Below, piece after piece: positions 12,900-23,790 of a stretch of DNA of 64,000 nucleotides. The position numbers and the translations under genes were made by a program. Location: assembly GCA_037974965.1 (NCBI GenBank), contig JBBPFI010000008.1, positions 310,001 to 374,000 of the forward strand. The letters are read 5' to 3'. The notes below the pieces were generated by a model. The model did no database searches, had not been told where the DNA came from, and was given only the letters and a program-made list of their open reading frames with translations. Numbering within the stretch: position 1 is the first letter of the stretch; each line of letters begins with the position of its first letter. The stretch comes from Dacryopinax spathularia. Lineage: Eukaryota; Basidiomycota; Dacrymycetes; Dacrymycetales; Dacrymycetaceae.

Positions 12900-14885
12900 G
12901 ACTTGCCAGTACCCATCATCGGGCTGCATTCAAGATCGCATCATCCTATACCAGACGCGCGCTGTACCACTTGACACCTCAACATTGTATAAAAGCATGC
13001 CTTTTGAGATCTGCCACGTCATACCTTCAGATAAGTAGTGACTAGGGACCCAGTGTGCGCAGGAGCCCCCAAAACGGACCTCCGGCATGCTGAATGAGGA
13101 CGTTCGGAGCTCCGGTTGAGGGCCTTTCATAGTACGCGGGTGGAAGGTGACCTTCCAAGTTCAAAGATAGCACATGCCAACGGACCTCCGGAATACACGA
13201 TTTCGCCCTCAACAAGGCGGCAGACGATCCTTCGTCCGACTCGTTTATAGGATGGACTGAACCACTGAGCCCCTCGTTTCCGCTCCGAGGTGGAGACAAG
13301 TAGCCTTCCGTCACGTCTTTGTTGTGGCCAGACAAAAGGACGTCCGGATCAGCGGGTTGCCGGAGGATCCGATCTCGCAGGTCCGCAGAAGTGCCCCGCT
13401 CCATTGAGAGTATTTTTACCTGGCAACTTCCGAGGAAGTAGGAAAGGAAAAAGAAATACAATGGTGTGACAGCCAATGTGGAGAATCCACTGGCACAAAA
13501 GACGTGTGTACTTCTTCCAGTTACAACTCATCCGCGGCCGCGCGGTTCAGTGGGAAGTCCCGATCGAGCCGCAAGAAAGGAGGAAGACCATTAAGAGAGA
13601 CAGAGACTAGGACTGGAAAATGAACAGTCCCCATCTTCCTCGGTAGGGAAACACAGGCCGGATTCACGGACCATGTGGCTACCCTAGGCTTACGGACTTC
13701 ACAGGGAGACGAGTTGTAAACCCTCGTCGTGGGCACGGAGCTCCGTTTCGGCAATCTGTCTGGAATCATGCTAAACGGACGACCGTACATAAAAAGCGCC
13801 GGGCACATAACGAATTGCTCCTGGCGTGTATCGTGACATGAAGGTCACTTCTACCATAACAAACTCAATGCGATCCAGTTCCTAAACGTACCCAACACTG
13901 TTTCGTCCGACTCGTGGACAGTGCGCAAAAGGCCTTTCAGGCTGATGCCGCCGTGGGCGTCACACTGGCAGGTGCGCGGGGAAAGTGACTTCCAGGCTAG
14001 AACACCCCGCATTCGATGACAAAATGCATTCATTACGCAAAACCAGCAGGAACGTTGATTGAAACACTAAACCGGAGTTCCATTTGAACTTTTGGCCGCA
14101 AGGACTAGTTAAAGGTTCGGCTGACCATCTGGTCCAAGGTCTGCAACGGATAGGGCTGGAGTCACCAACCATTGCGCGGCACGGCTGGTCACACATTTGT
14201 CACCGGCGTTTACTTTCGGCCTCGGAGCAAAGCTGGAATCCATCAGGCGTTCTGAAGTTGTTGTTTGGGGGATTGGAGTTAGGATCCCGCATGGGCCGCG
14301 GGCCACAGACCACAATCGGAGCTCCGTTCTCTTCCTGTGTTGATTAGTCCGGACGGACGACGGTGTTCCGGTTCAAGCATTGCTGTAGCCCGTTGCAGCT
14401 GGATCTGATTCAGGTGTGCGACGGACGCTGCACTGTCGTTGGATGCGAACTCCGGTCGGAGTCTTTAGAGGAAGTTTTGTTTTTCTGCTGTTCTTCGGTC
14501 AAGTTATTCACATCAATCAAGCCCATTGGGACGACCGCGAAGACCAACGAATTGTCCGTTTCAGCCCATGTTGGGTCTTTACCTCTACGCGGGGACGACC
14601 AACTGCAGGTAGATCAGGGTTTATCTCTCCTTTGACGACGTACTTCTAGATCTCTTGTCGCCTCCTCAATGGGTCAGCGGGCCTCTGAACACCGTCTGAC
14701 AGGAATGTTCCGGTGACTGACCATGGGGGAAGAGTTTAGGTGCCCTTCTGTTCAAGAGAGGGGGGGGGGGGACACTATGGTCGCAGTGCTTGTATGCCCT
14801 CCCGATGCAAAAGATTCCAGTTGGAAGGCGAAAACAGCTGACGCATCCATACAGGACGGAAATGTTGTTCTGCGTCATTCGTCAG

Positions 14886-15210
14886 CGGACATCCGCTAAG
14901 GAATGTGTCCTCTTGCGGAGGCAAATCCCGGTGACGCGAACACCCACAACGGAGAAGTCGTTGAGCGTTGTGTTCCAAACGGACATCCGCTTCAGCTCGA
15001 TGTTTGCGCGGAGGCAATTCTAGGTGACGCATACACCCACAACGGAGATGTCGCTGAGCGTTGTGTTCCAAACGGACATCCGCCTTATGCCCAGGTCTAC
15101 CACGGAGCAGCGTTGTCCTCCAAACGGACAACGGACATCCGCTTCACTCCCATGTCTACTGCGGAGGCAATTCTAGGCGACACATACACCCACAACGGAG
15201 ATGCCGATCC
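14886..15210 (+). repeat. internal imperfect repeats (about three units) carrying CGGACATCCG
   Basis: Three imperfect units, each with the palindrome CGGACATCCG, a GCGGAGGCAA block, a GGTGACGC-like block, ACACCCACAACGGAGA and (two of three) GAGCGTTGTG. Palindromes begin at 14886, about 14973, about 15073 and about 15134. The same block recurs in copy B, offset 11,969. Confidence 0.75.
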
Positions 15211-15482
15211 ATATTATTCATTGCCGAGACCACCAATCAAGGTCTCCAAACCCTTTGCGCTGCAATGTGCAAAACGAGGACTGCGAGATCTATTTTGAAG
15301 CGATCCAAGCATGATACTGATACTTGGTCGCCTGCCATGACTCTTTCAATCAAGAAAATTCTGCTCGGGAGTCAAGAATCATCGCCCAAGTTGTTTAATC
15401 AGCAGAAGCAAAAATACACCGTAGGTATAGCTTTTAAGGTCCTTGGGCATCGTTGCTGATATGCTCTTCGGACCTTGCGAAG

Positions 15483-16236
15483 ATGATCTATACGCATGCA
15501 CCGGAGTTCTGCCTGGAGCTTCCGCGGAGCTTGCTCGCGCCCTTCCCGTCTACCACTCGGAAGGAGCTCGAAATCGCCGGCGATCTTTCGCAAAGCGGCG
15601 AGTCCGCAGGGAACAGCAATGGATCCAAGACCATTTCTCCATCCAAGCGCAGTGAGCTCCCCGCATCCGGAAGGGTGACTAAGAGCGATCAAGAAAGGTC
15701 TTACCGGAAGTCAAATCGACTGCGGTATCGAATCAGGCGTGGGGGCGCACACCAGTGCCGCGCATAGCGAAGAAATCGCTCCGCATTCTTCTCCCTCCTG
15801 TACCTCCGCAAGAGGAGGCGATCGATGGGTATGCAGATGTTACGGGTACCCCAGCGTCTCTGTCCGGCGAGCAAGTTCCGCCTGACGCAGTCGTGCCTAC
15901 AGGTCTGAAGTCTACAGCCAAACACGGGACCGTGCGTGAGGCTGAAGAGAAGTCAGTGGATGGTGCTCAGCCAGCCCACCGCTCATCCAGGGTTTGTTCC
16001 GACTACCAGCCCACCTACAGGCTCTGACACTCTTCCGCAGAAGCGAGGGCTGAGCTCGAGCGCTCCCACACTGTTTTCAAATCTGCGCAATCCTTCAAGA
16101 GCGCCGCGTTCGAGCAGCTGACCGCTTTAGAGGCAGATATTCACCTACTGCAGCAGTACGAGAAGGCAAGGGTGAGCGGATATCGCTTTGCCTGTACTTC
16201 GTCCGTTTGACGCCAAACTACTAGAATGGCATTTGA
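15483..16236 (+). CDS. small hypothetical protein with a C-terminal coiled coil (186 aa)
   Basis: Four exons give an in-frame total of 561 nt: 15483-15674, 15737-15962, 16041-16171, 16225-16236; introns of 62, 78 and 53 nt with GT-AG ends. I do not recognise the family. The N-terminal half is Ser/Pro/Lys-rich and probably disordered (KTISPSKRSELPASG). The last third is a likely coiled coil (EARAELERSHTVFK, then FEQLTALEADIHLLQQYEKAR), which fixes the reading frame across the second intron. The short last exon adds three residues. An in-frame upstream ATG at 15453 is possible. The gene begins about 150 bp beyond repeat copy A and lies upstream of paralogue 2 on the same strand. Confidence 0.55.
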
Positions 16237-17132
16237 ATGTATCCTGCACGATGGAAGGGGAGCGGATGGTGGGATATTCTCTTTTCTAACGCGTTTCATC
16301 GCCTTCCGCACGGGTCATAGGTAGGTATATATATATACGGAGACTTAGCTTATGCGCACTTAGAACGCACGACTATATTGGGTTGGCGTTCGTCCAGGCG
16401 AGACGAATCGGCTCAGGAGGGAAGTCCCTCAGGGGACGAGCCCCACGTGATACCTTGCCATGCACACTGCCTAAGCCATATCCCCTCACGCAATGATGCT
16501 CACCATTCGGCTGAAGTTTGTGACGGGCTTTCCTTCCTAGATCGGGCAAGGCGGGATTTGCGCGGTACTTGAGAAGCTGTCGTGGAGCACTGACTGACGT
16601 TACGAGTCGGAGGTCCGTTCCGCCCAGGGTTTGTTCGGGTCTTCAATGAAACGGAGCTCCGCTTTATTATGCCGCAACGTTTCTCTCATCCAAGTGGCGG
16701 CAGATTGTGGGAAACAGTTTGGTGGGACGGAGGTGAACATGCGGTTCTCTGTCCGGCGATACACACGAACGGCAAATCGAAAAGGATGGAGCCTCTTAGG
16801 AGTTACTGCATGAAGCAACAAGAAGCGCCTTGCACACGACCAACCCGTTAGTGTGGAATGGCACCTCAGCTTATGATGGTGCGGCATTCCAACAGATCAT
16901 GTTCGAGCTTGTTTCTCTCAGAATACTGAAGGGTACAAGAGAGCAAGAAGCCGCTGTGGGACGCAGCTGCTCGCAGCAATGTATCGTCCCAAAGCGTCTC
17001 CTAAGCATTACATAATTATGTGACCCGGAGGACAAAGGGGTGTCTAGGTCGCACGAATGTTGCCTCCGATTCCCTCCTTGCTTTATTGCTTCTTGCGCGG
17101 CTGGTGACACCTTCGTCTGTCTCCCTACTCAA
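16237..17132. other. intergenic, with palindromes but no gene seen
   Basis: This stretch holds a short TA-rich patch near 16322-16340, a CGGAGGTCCG palindrome near 16606 and the exact decamer at 16652. Short open frames are present but none has paired splice sites or recognisable motifs. Confidence 0.5.
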
Positions 17133-18345
17133 ATGGATCGCAAGAGCCATCCGGACAACAAGGCTTCGAAGCAAGCAGGCCACAGTAACGACAGACGTCA
17201 ACCTAACGCCGGCGCGTGTGTGAGTGCTCACGTCGACATGGGAGGTTCATCACAACCCCGAGACAATACGCGCATGCCCGAGGACGACATTCGTTTGTTG
17301 ATATCCCAACTGCCTCTCGATCCACTGCACACGGAGTTCATGACTCGCTTCACTCCTATTCTCGAGGGTCCCAGCTGCCCAATCCGATCCGGAAGAGCAA
17401 GGCATACACCGTCGTCGACACAGCAGCTCGCCATTGTACCTTCGACTCCAGATGGGGAGTTCGAGCTGGCGGAGGATTGGGATGAGCGAGCGGTTTGGCC
17501 TGGACTGGATGAGGAGCAGGATGTCCCTGCCCGTCTTCCGATGCACTTTTCTCCGTGGGAAGACATCGACCGCTTCTTCTTGGCCGTCGTGGCCTTTGTG
17601 ACGGCTAGGAGTCTCATCTTGGGCACTCGAATACGAGGGTACGAGAGAAGCGCGGAGTTGACGCTTCGGACCGAGTTTCCTGTTGCCGTGATATATTACA
17701 ATGTGCAGATGCCGCTCATATCTGCCGGAAGCCAGGAAGAGCCCATCATACAAATTGGACACCCCTTTGACTTCGGCCGGCGAGTTCTGCAGCTCTTGTG
17801 TTCTGTCCCCTTGCTGACTGCTCCGTCTTCAGGGGCCGTCCCGAGATTGCTGCGAGCCTGCTCCAAGCTTGTGTAGGGCGCCTTATGCAAGGTCCTACTC
17901 CCGGATTCGTACACGGAAGGCGGGTTAGCAGGGTGTATACCCGGTAAGTAAGGAGTGAATACAACGCCAACCACTAACGAAGTTGGAGCATAGTGGCAGG
18001 AAGCACCGGGAAAACACGGCTACTTTACCCCTTGATGATAAGGGAAATTATATCCTTCCGGAAGTGCGGGTTCCGGATCATTGGACAAGTGAAGTATATG
18101 ATACGAGGGGACGCCAAATTGGGAAGCTACACTGCGAGTGGTCTCTGCTGTTCCGGCCAACCCTCAAGGCGGACGAACAGCACGAGGAGGAGGAAGTTCT
18201 CCCATCCCTTGATCCGCCAATCGTCTTCCACGGCCGCAGGAAGCAGGATGATGATTATGACGATGATGGACCCAACAACAATCAAGGTGCTGACGGGACA
18301 GGTCACCACGCTGTTCGTGGTGGGGTTGCTGCTTGTTCGCATTGA
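17133..18345 (+). CDS. hypothetical protein, paralogue 2 of a duplicated pair (369 aa), with a GC-AG intron
   Basis: Three exons: 17133-17779, 17833-17943, 17994-18345, joining to 369 aa. Exons 2 and 3 are exactly as long as in paralogue 1 (111 and 352 nt) and the proteins align throughout: SQPRDNTRMPEDDIR, ELAEDWDERAVWPGL, DIDRFFLAVVAFVTAR, EEPIIQIGHPFDFGR, PDHWTSEVYDTRGRQIG. Function unknown. Intron 1 must use a GC donor: only cutting before GCGAGT at 17780 keeps the frame that matches paralogue 1, whose donor at the same place is GTGCGT. Cutting at the nearby GT instead gives an unrelated, quickly terminated tail. Intron 2 (17944-17993) has a clear CTAAC branch site. No breaks seen. Confidence 0.75.
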
Positions 18346-18964
18346 GCTGGTTAAGGAATCCTGGCCGGCACTCGCCCTTAGATATAGAATTGTATGGCCT
18401 AACCTCGGAGCAAGAGATCCTTTCCCACGCCATTGATCCAAGGCACTTAAGTGCACTGCCCCGCCGTCGAGAAGACAGGCTGATAGTAGTTTGCCCGCTT
18501 GCACCCCATGTCGAGGCGCATATATCAGCAATATGCACTACCCTGTTGTGGAAGGGGCGGCAGACCCTCAGTGATTTACTACTCCAGACCACCGTCCGGC
18601 CTTTGAGAAGGGCAAGCGTTTGGGGGGGAACCCTTGTCTTCTGACCGCTTTGGTCAATGTGTCACTGTTTTGACCGCAATTACTAGCTCGTTCTGCACCG
18701 CAAAGCGTGTTCTCTTTGAAACTCTGTATCCTCATTGCTTAGGACTTTGCTTACTGTCTGTCTACCTGTTGAAGTATCATAAGTTATCCTCCTATCTTAG
18801 CCACGTAGACTCTCATCATCGATAAATATGTCCGCCAGGTTGTACACGCGCCCCATTGGCATTATAGAAGTGCGTCTAAGTCGAGAATGGTTGTGTCATG
18901 AGGCCGGCGTACTAGCTTGCCATTCTGCTTGACGCGATACGTACTCGTTTGCGACCTCGTTCCT
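18346..18964. other. intergenic stretch, nothing recognised
   Basis: This lies between the 3' ends of two convergent genes. No repeat, transposon end or plausible ORF was found. Confidence 0.6.
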
Positions 18965-20521
18965 TCATGCTTTCCCGTCTTCGGGACCCGAGCTTCCCAA
19001 AGCCAGCTCCATCCGAGCCTTTGTCAGGACCTTCGCCGCATTAGATCTGCTATCCATCACAAGCTTCAAGCCTGGCCAAGCTCGACGCCAGATCCTTGCC
19101 AGTACGGTGGGCTCTCCCGATACCCAGGAAGCGTGCACGACGAGACCTTTGTTTTTCATGTGTAATGTGAATGGCAAATCCCACATCACTCCGCTCAGTC
19201 TGACCGATCGAAGGGTTGGACACACGTGGATGAGATTACTCAAGGTCTCGAGAGATACTCCTTGGTCGAGATCGCAGCCTAGTTTCCGAGTCTTCGTGAG
19301 CCTCATATAGGTAGCCGACCACAACAACTCCAGCCGTGCAAGCGAGCTCATCTTTCGGATAAGCTCCTCGAGGGCCGGCCCCTCCAGCAGTAACGGCTGG
19401 ATAGCATAATGATGGAAGGCCAGACACTGAAGCTGATCGCATTTCTCGAGGGCAGCCGTCGCCTTTCCGAAGTCGAGCTCATCTTCTGAGGGCGTTGGGT
19501 ACGAAGGGTAGACAGCGATGCGGAGGTGGACCAGACGTGAATGCTTCTTCGCAATAACCTGCGCTAGCTCTTCGTATTCTTCCTGTAAGCACTTGAATGT
19601 CAAAGAGAGGTCGAGAGTCATTAGCTGAGCATTGAAGGCCTCCAGCAAAAGTCTCGCCGGCCTAGATGGCATCGCAAGGGAAAGATATGTCAACTTTGCC
19701 CACGGTTGTCGCGGCTTAGGTCCAGAGAAGTAGGGGAAGCCCTCTAAAGGGAGGATGCGACCTTCAAAGTCAAGCCTCTCGATGGCAGGATGGTCTTGCA
19801 GTGCCTGGAAAACTTTCTCAACGCAACATTCGATAGCAATCGAAACGCGTTGCAAGTTCGAGCGGGCTTTGAAATGCTTCAGAACCGATATTGTGTTGGT
19901 GTCCAGTGCTGCGGTAGCCGCTCCGGTTACTCCGAGATAATATATGTGCTCGCAGTGGTCATAGATGTGCGTGATAGATCTCTTGAAACAGTCCTGCCAG
20001 TCCGACCGCTCATGCGTAGTCTTCTTCTCGCATAGAGCTAGGTGTATGCGCGTGACTGTGGGACTGACCACCCTGGTCGCCAGGAGGAGTCCACGCGGAT
20101 CCGTTACGTCGATAATAACACTCTGTAGACGTGGGAAGGGCATGAGGTCCAGGGCATAAGCCAAGGTAGTGAGGTCGGCGTATAGCTTCGTGGACTCCCT
20201 CGTGTTGGACGTGCTCAGCTCGATCTTGACTGTCCACTCGCAATACCACTTCACGCGAGCGAGTGTCTGTATTATAACTGTCAGAGGGGCCAGAACTGTG
20301 CTTTTGCTCGCGCATACAGTTTGGTCGCCCAAGGGCTGTCCTAGGAGAGTGTTTACGAGCGATGCGAGCATTTTCTCGTTCACATTCTTCCATAGAACTT
20401 CCATCGCCCGACCCATATTCTTAGAAACTCTGGCGAGGCGTAGCAGATCTTTCCGATCTAGATAAGACAGAATGTCGTCCCGTAGATCGACATGCTGAAC
20501 GAGTGAATCGATGATTGACAT
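18965..20521 (-). CDS. F-box-like / leucine-rich-repeat-like protein 1
   Basis: A single open exon of 518 aa from the ATG at 20521; an in-frame ATG at 20602 would add 27 residues. The N-terminus (DDILSYLDRKDLLRLARVSK) has the shape of a degenerate F-box, which would bind Skp1 in an SCF ubiquitin ligase. The rest is a run of irregular leucine-rich segments (for example LTYLSLAMPSR, LMTLDLSLTFK, LVHLRIAVYP, LRSVRLSGVMW), typical of the large expanded F-box/RNI families of Agaricomycetes. No intron is needed and no break is seen. It is one of three such genes within 13 kb, all on the minus strand. The target is unknown; that it acts in ubiquitin ligase recruitment is inference from the fold. Confidence 0.7.
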   Translation of the reverse strand: MSIIDSLVQHVDLRDDILSYLDRKDLLRLARVSKNMGRAMEVLWKNVNEKMLASLVNTLLGQPLGDQTVCASKSTVLAPLTVIIQTLARVKWYCEWTVKIELSTSNTRESTKLYADLTTLAYALDLMPFPRLQSVIIDVTDPRGLLLATRVVSPTVTRIHLALCEKKTTHERSDWQDCFKRSITHIYDHCEHIYYLGVTGAATAALDTNTISVLKHFKARSNLQRVSIAIECCVEKVFQALQDHPAIERLDFEGRILPLEGFPYFSGPKPRQPWAKLTYLSLAMPSRPARLLLEAFNAQLMTLDLSLTFKCLQEEYEELAQVIAKKHSRLVHLRIAVYPSYPTPSEDELDFGKATAALEKCDQLQCLAFHHYAIQPLLLEGPALEELIRKMSSLARLELLWSATYMRLTKTRKLGCDLDQGVSLETLSNLIHVCPTLRSVRLSGVMWDLPFTLHMKNKGLVVHASWVSGEPTVLARIWRRAWPGLKLVMDSRSNAAKVLTKARMELALGSSGPEDGKA

Positions 20522-21063
20522 GCTGTCTAGATTACGGTGGTTGCAGACAGACTCGGGATCCGACGCGTCTCGCGCCTCTCCAATCGCAATGAGTCGATGC
20601 ACACGCGCGCGTTTTCGGCACGGTTGTTCCTTGGACCGCGCTTACTTCCTTCGTATCATCACCTCACGACCCACTCCAACTTCAAAGATCACAAATATGA
20701 CTTACTGTATGCGTTGAGACTGTCTGAACCTCACTCAGGGCGCATGATATATGTGCTAAAATTTCAGATGTAATACCTACAGTCCGCGAAGATCGTCATC
20801 ATGGTTGGGCGGCCATGCACAGAGCACAGGATCCATCACTCTGTTTTGTGTATATTGATCATCGTATCGTAACTCGGTATGAAAAGACCACGAAACCAGA
20901 AGTAAGCCGCTAGACCTTACAGACTGATAATGAAGCTGGAACAAAGAGAAAACCCATGCTCTATGCTGAGGTGAGTTGAGAAGGCGTTCATCACCAACGT
21001 AGGGGCGGGTGCGTGAAGCCTTCTCGTGTAATAAACCATGTATCGTTATTGGTTGGCCTCGCA
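20522..21063. other. intergenic between two F-box-like genes
   Basis: Short minus-strand open frames overlap the 3' end of the next gene but have no coding support. Nothing else recognised. Confidence 0.5.
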
Positions 21064-22699
21064 TCAGGTATTGTGGCCTAGTGAGCATGCAGTCAAGAAT
21101 GGCTTCCACTGGCACCTGAGGATAAACCTACGCACCGTGGCCTTTTGTTGAGTTTTAGAGATGTATTTCAGCGCGTTTGTAGCGAGTAACACGCGCTTCC
21201 ATCGTGCGGAGCAGTGATCTTCGACGACGATCTCCAAATCTCGCCAGAGGAACGCCAATATTGTGGCCAGATAGATGTAGTGTGGGTACGACACAGTGAT
21301 CGTGGAAAGCTTGAAAGGACGAGGAACCTTGGACGGTGCGATGAATTCGTACTCCGGGGAGAAGACTAGATATGTAATTCGCGCCGATGCGAGAACGGGA
21401 CATTGATCGCAGATGTCCACAAGAGCTTTGAAGGTCAAATCCCCTTTGTTCTCCAAACCGAAGGGACCTTCTTCTTCGTCCAAGTCCGGAACAACTGCAG
21501 TCTCGAACCACTCTACCGTCAAAGCCCCGAGAGACTTCCAGTTTCCCGTCAGATGGACAAGGTCTTGGTCCTTCAAGGAGAGGATCCGATCCATGTAGTG
21601 CTGAAAAGAGAAGACCCTCATACCAAGGCAGTTCCTCAGCGGCCATAGCTCCGTGAAGTTGAACGGAGTTGTGGCAACACATAATTCCGCTTGCCGGAAT
21701 TCCAACCCAAGGTACTGTAGATCAGGCTGTCGCTCCACGATCGCAGCTACCAAAGGTTGTATGCCACTGTCAGCATGCTGGAGCCTGCATCGCAGCCTGA
21801 GAGAGCGAAGCGTCCGAGAAACTTTCAGGACAACCTCATGCGCTTCCTGCAGAGCCAACGATAAGGATAGGCAGCGGAGAGCTTCAAATGTATAGCGGTA
21901 CTTGAAGACGGGGCCGAAAAGCGGTATGAACCCACCGCGCATCCTATCGGAGATCTCAAGTTCGACAAGACGATCGAGACCACCCAATAGGTGGGCGAGA
22001 ATAGCCGAGACGTGCGACGACTGGAGCTGGAGAGACACGAGCTCTTCAGAGCGCGCGATCAAGCTGTACAGCGCGCGATCAACCTTGTCGTGGCGTTTAG
22101 GATTGTCGTAAAGGAATCCCAGGGATTTGATCGCAGACGAGACGGTCTGAACGCGTTGGAGAAACGCGCATATACTCTCGTGCCAATCGTCCGACACGTC
22201 TATCATAAACGGTAACGCGAGTACTTGTATGGATCGTAGCGAAGGGCAGAGTTGGCGGGACATAGCAGTGATTACCGGGAGCTGTGATGTCTCCACGGTG
22301 AAGGTCTCTATGCAGGGGAAGAGTGGTTTGAAATCGTTGATCGTCCACAGGTCGTTTAGGAGGTCGGCGTCAGCGTCCGCGTCTTCACTGTGAGCAAATC
22401 GGAATGAGAGATGCCGTGTAGCAGTGAGGTACATCGAGAGCCGTCCCTTGACTATGTAAGCATGCGAAAGCCAGATGTATATCGCCACATACCGGGGCAA
22501 CACGACCTGCCCTCACCTCCAGCAGGAAGTTGCGTGCACGGGACACTTCGACTTCCCGCCAATTCAGCGCACAAAGAGGTAATAGGTGCTTGCAAGTGGC
22601 GGCGAAAGCAAAGACGTCAGACCGCTTGTCCAGCAATGTTGTCATAAGATAAACCACATCTTGATTGTCCCAGAATCGAAGTGTTTGTATGGTGGACAT
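21064..22699 (-). CDS. F-box-like / leucine-rich-repeat-like protein 2 (529 aa)
   Basis: Two exons, 22699-22493 and 22446-21064, join in frame to 1590 nt. The 46-nt intron has a GTATGT donor; the in-frame acceptor is CAAG at 22447, three bases into what at first looks like coding sequence, while the stronger-looking CATAG just before it would shift the frame. The N-terminus (MTTLLDKRSDVFAFAATCK) fits a degenerate F-box helix pair (compare ATCKHLLPLCALNW). The body is leucine-rich: SLRSIQVLALPF, LVSLQLQSSH, LVELEISDRM, LRCLSLSLAL, LRSLRLRCRL, DLQYLGLEFR. The architecture matches the neighbour at 18965-20521 but the two are not close copies. Probable substrate adaptor; target unknown. Confidence 0.7.
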
Positions 22700-23124
22700 A
22701 TTGGATGCTGATCAAGTAAAGAAGGCGTGGCGAAGCTACCGCATATGCACGCGTTGCACGTGAGTCATGTGAAGTCTTCTAGAATCTTTGCTCAGCCAGG
22801 GTCAACAAGTGACAACAACCTCGTTTCGGTCTCCATTGGTGGATGCGTGGGTTGATGGATATGAAGAAGAGAGGATGTGATTAAGTGAGAGTGGCGACGG
22901 ATGGCTTGGCATGTTCAACATCTCAGTCTAGATAGCAGTGTGTCAAACAACATAGCATGCGAAACAAGGGAGGTTAGATCCAGTTAGAGGATAAAACAGG
23001 CGTACGAATTCTGACCAACGCTTATTGCATGCTCAGAGTGGGAATCCAGGGCGTCGTCCTCAGACGAGGCAGGACCCTTATTATGCTATTAAATAATTGA
23101 CCGACCCGGCCACCGGGTAACCCC
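22700..23124. other. intergenic stretch, nothing recognised
   Basis: Upstream of F-box-like gene 2. No repeat or ORF of note. Confidence 0.5.
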
Positions 23125-23609
23125 CCGATTAACACGAACCTTTTACACTGTGAGTTACTGAATAAGTCTCTGTGTGCGACCACTGACTGTGGATGGACTG
23201 AACTTGAAGAAGTATCTGGAGTGTCGCTATGCTCGTGGACCGGGATATTGCGGTATGCACGTGCCCTGTATTCCCGGTTAGCACATAAACAAGCCCAAGA
23301 CGCCGGCTCACCATCCGCAAACGCCCCACACAGATTCATCTTCAAACGCCGGTATGTCCTTCCTTGACTTCGATGGATTGTCATAGCAGCGCATACGATG
23401 ATCGGGAGCTGTCCTTGCACATCAGCAACCGATATCTTCGAGCTCGGAATAATGCATCATCCGCTTACTTGGATGCGTTGGCAATCACCATATCCCCTTC
23501 CACCATCCATGAACAGCTCCGGTTCCACCAGAATGAAGTCTTTCCGATCGGCTGCGTCTGAGCGGACGACAGCCACTACAGGCAGAGAGACGTTCTCGCT
23601 GCTCAGGTC
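23125..23609 (-). pseudogene. duplicated 3' end of a PIF1-like helicase gene
   Basis: Matches 27474-27953, the 3' end of the intact helicase gene, at roughly 94% by eye, in the same orientation. It keeps the helicase motif TIHRSQG, the following intron and the last-exon motif HTAISRSTS, but everything upstream (Walker A, Walker B) is absent. The match stops abruptly at 23609 in the exon just before the 60-nt intron. It cannot make a helicase. It sits next to a scrap of the 2.8-kb repeat (23640-23757), whereas the intact gene sits beside repeat copy B, so helicase tail and repeat seem to have been duplicated in the same neighbourhood. Confidence 0.8.
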
Positions 23610-23639
23610 TGTGCGGCCGGTATATGGGTAAGCGCTTTT

Positions 23640-23757
23640 ACGGACGTCACAGGGAGACGAGTTGTAAACCCTCGCCGTGCGCACGGAGCTCCGTCCGGGC
23701 GGTCTGTCTGGAATCATGCTAAACGGACGACCGTGCATCAAACGCGCCGGGTATCGT
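23640..23757 (+). repeat. diverged fragment of the 2.8-kb repeat
   Basis: Resembles 13690-13803 (and its copy B counterpart): shared CACAGGGAGACGAGTTGTAA, the decamer palindrome, TCTGGAATCATGCTAAACGG. Around ten substitutions, so it is much older than the A/B duplication. Confidence 0.8.
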
Positions 23758-23790
23758 TCCACCCTTTAACGCTCCGCAATACCCTACTTT

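Larger units (their letters stand above)
12507..15335 (+). repeat. 2.8-kb non-coding repeat, copy A
   Basis: Matches copy B (24412-27304) along its whole length. Between the end of the 8-bp array and the right border the two copies keep a constant offset of 11,969 bp. I noticed only three substitutions over about 2.4 kb, near 13026, 14970 and 15213. The left border is sharp at about 12507 and the right border at about 15330-15335; flanks on both sides are unrelated. No terminal inverted or direct repeats, poly-A tail or target-site duplication were seen, and no ORF with coding character. It contains the 8-bp minisatellite, several CGGANNTCCG palindromes, a G-run at about 14760-14771 and internal ~90-150-bp repeats near its right end. 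The mechanism (segmental duplication, gene conversion or an unknown element) is open. Confidence 0.9.

Noticed and set aside
12351-13045. Three overlapping 110-207-aa ORFs with RQSVSPP repeats (and the matching set at 24378-25014)
   Set aside because: They exist only because the 8-bp array has no stop in any forward frame; all three frames give the same peptide repeat.
13042-13476. 144-aa minus-strand ORF in repeat copy A (and 25011-25445 in copy B)
   Set aside because: Identical in both copies simply because the copies are nearly identical; composition is not protein-like and there are no motifs or introns.
12507-15335. LTR, LINE or DNA-transposon identity for the 2.8-kb repeat
   Set aside because: No terminal direct or inverted repeats, poly-A tail, target duplication or ORF could be found by eye.
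20777-21115. 112-aa minus-strand ORF downstream of F-box-like gene 2
   Set aside because: Overlaps the end of that gene in another frame; low-quality sequence without motifs.
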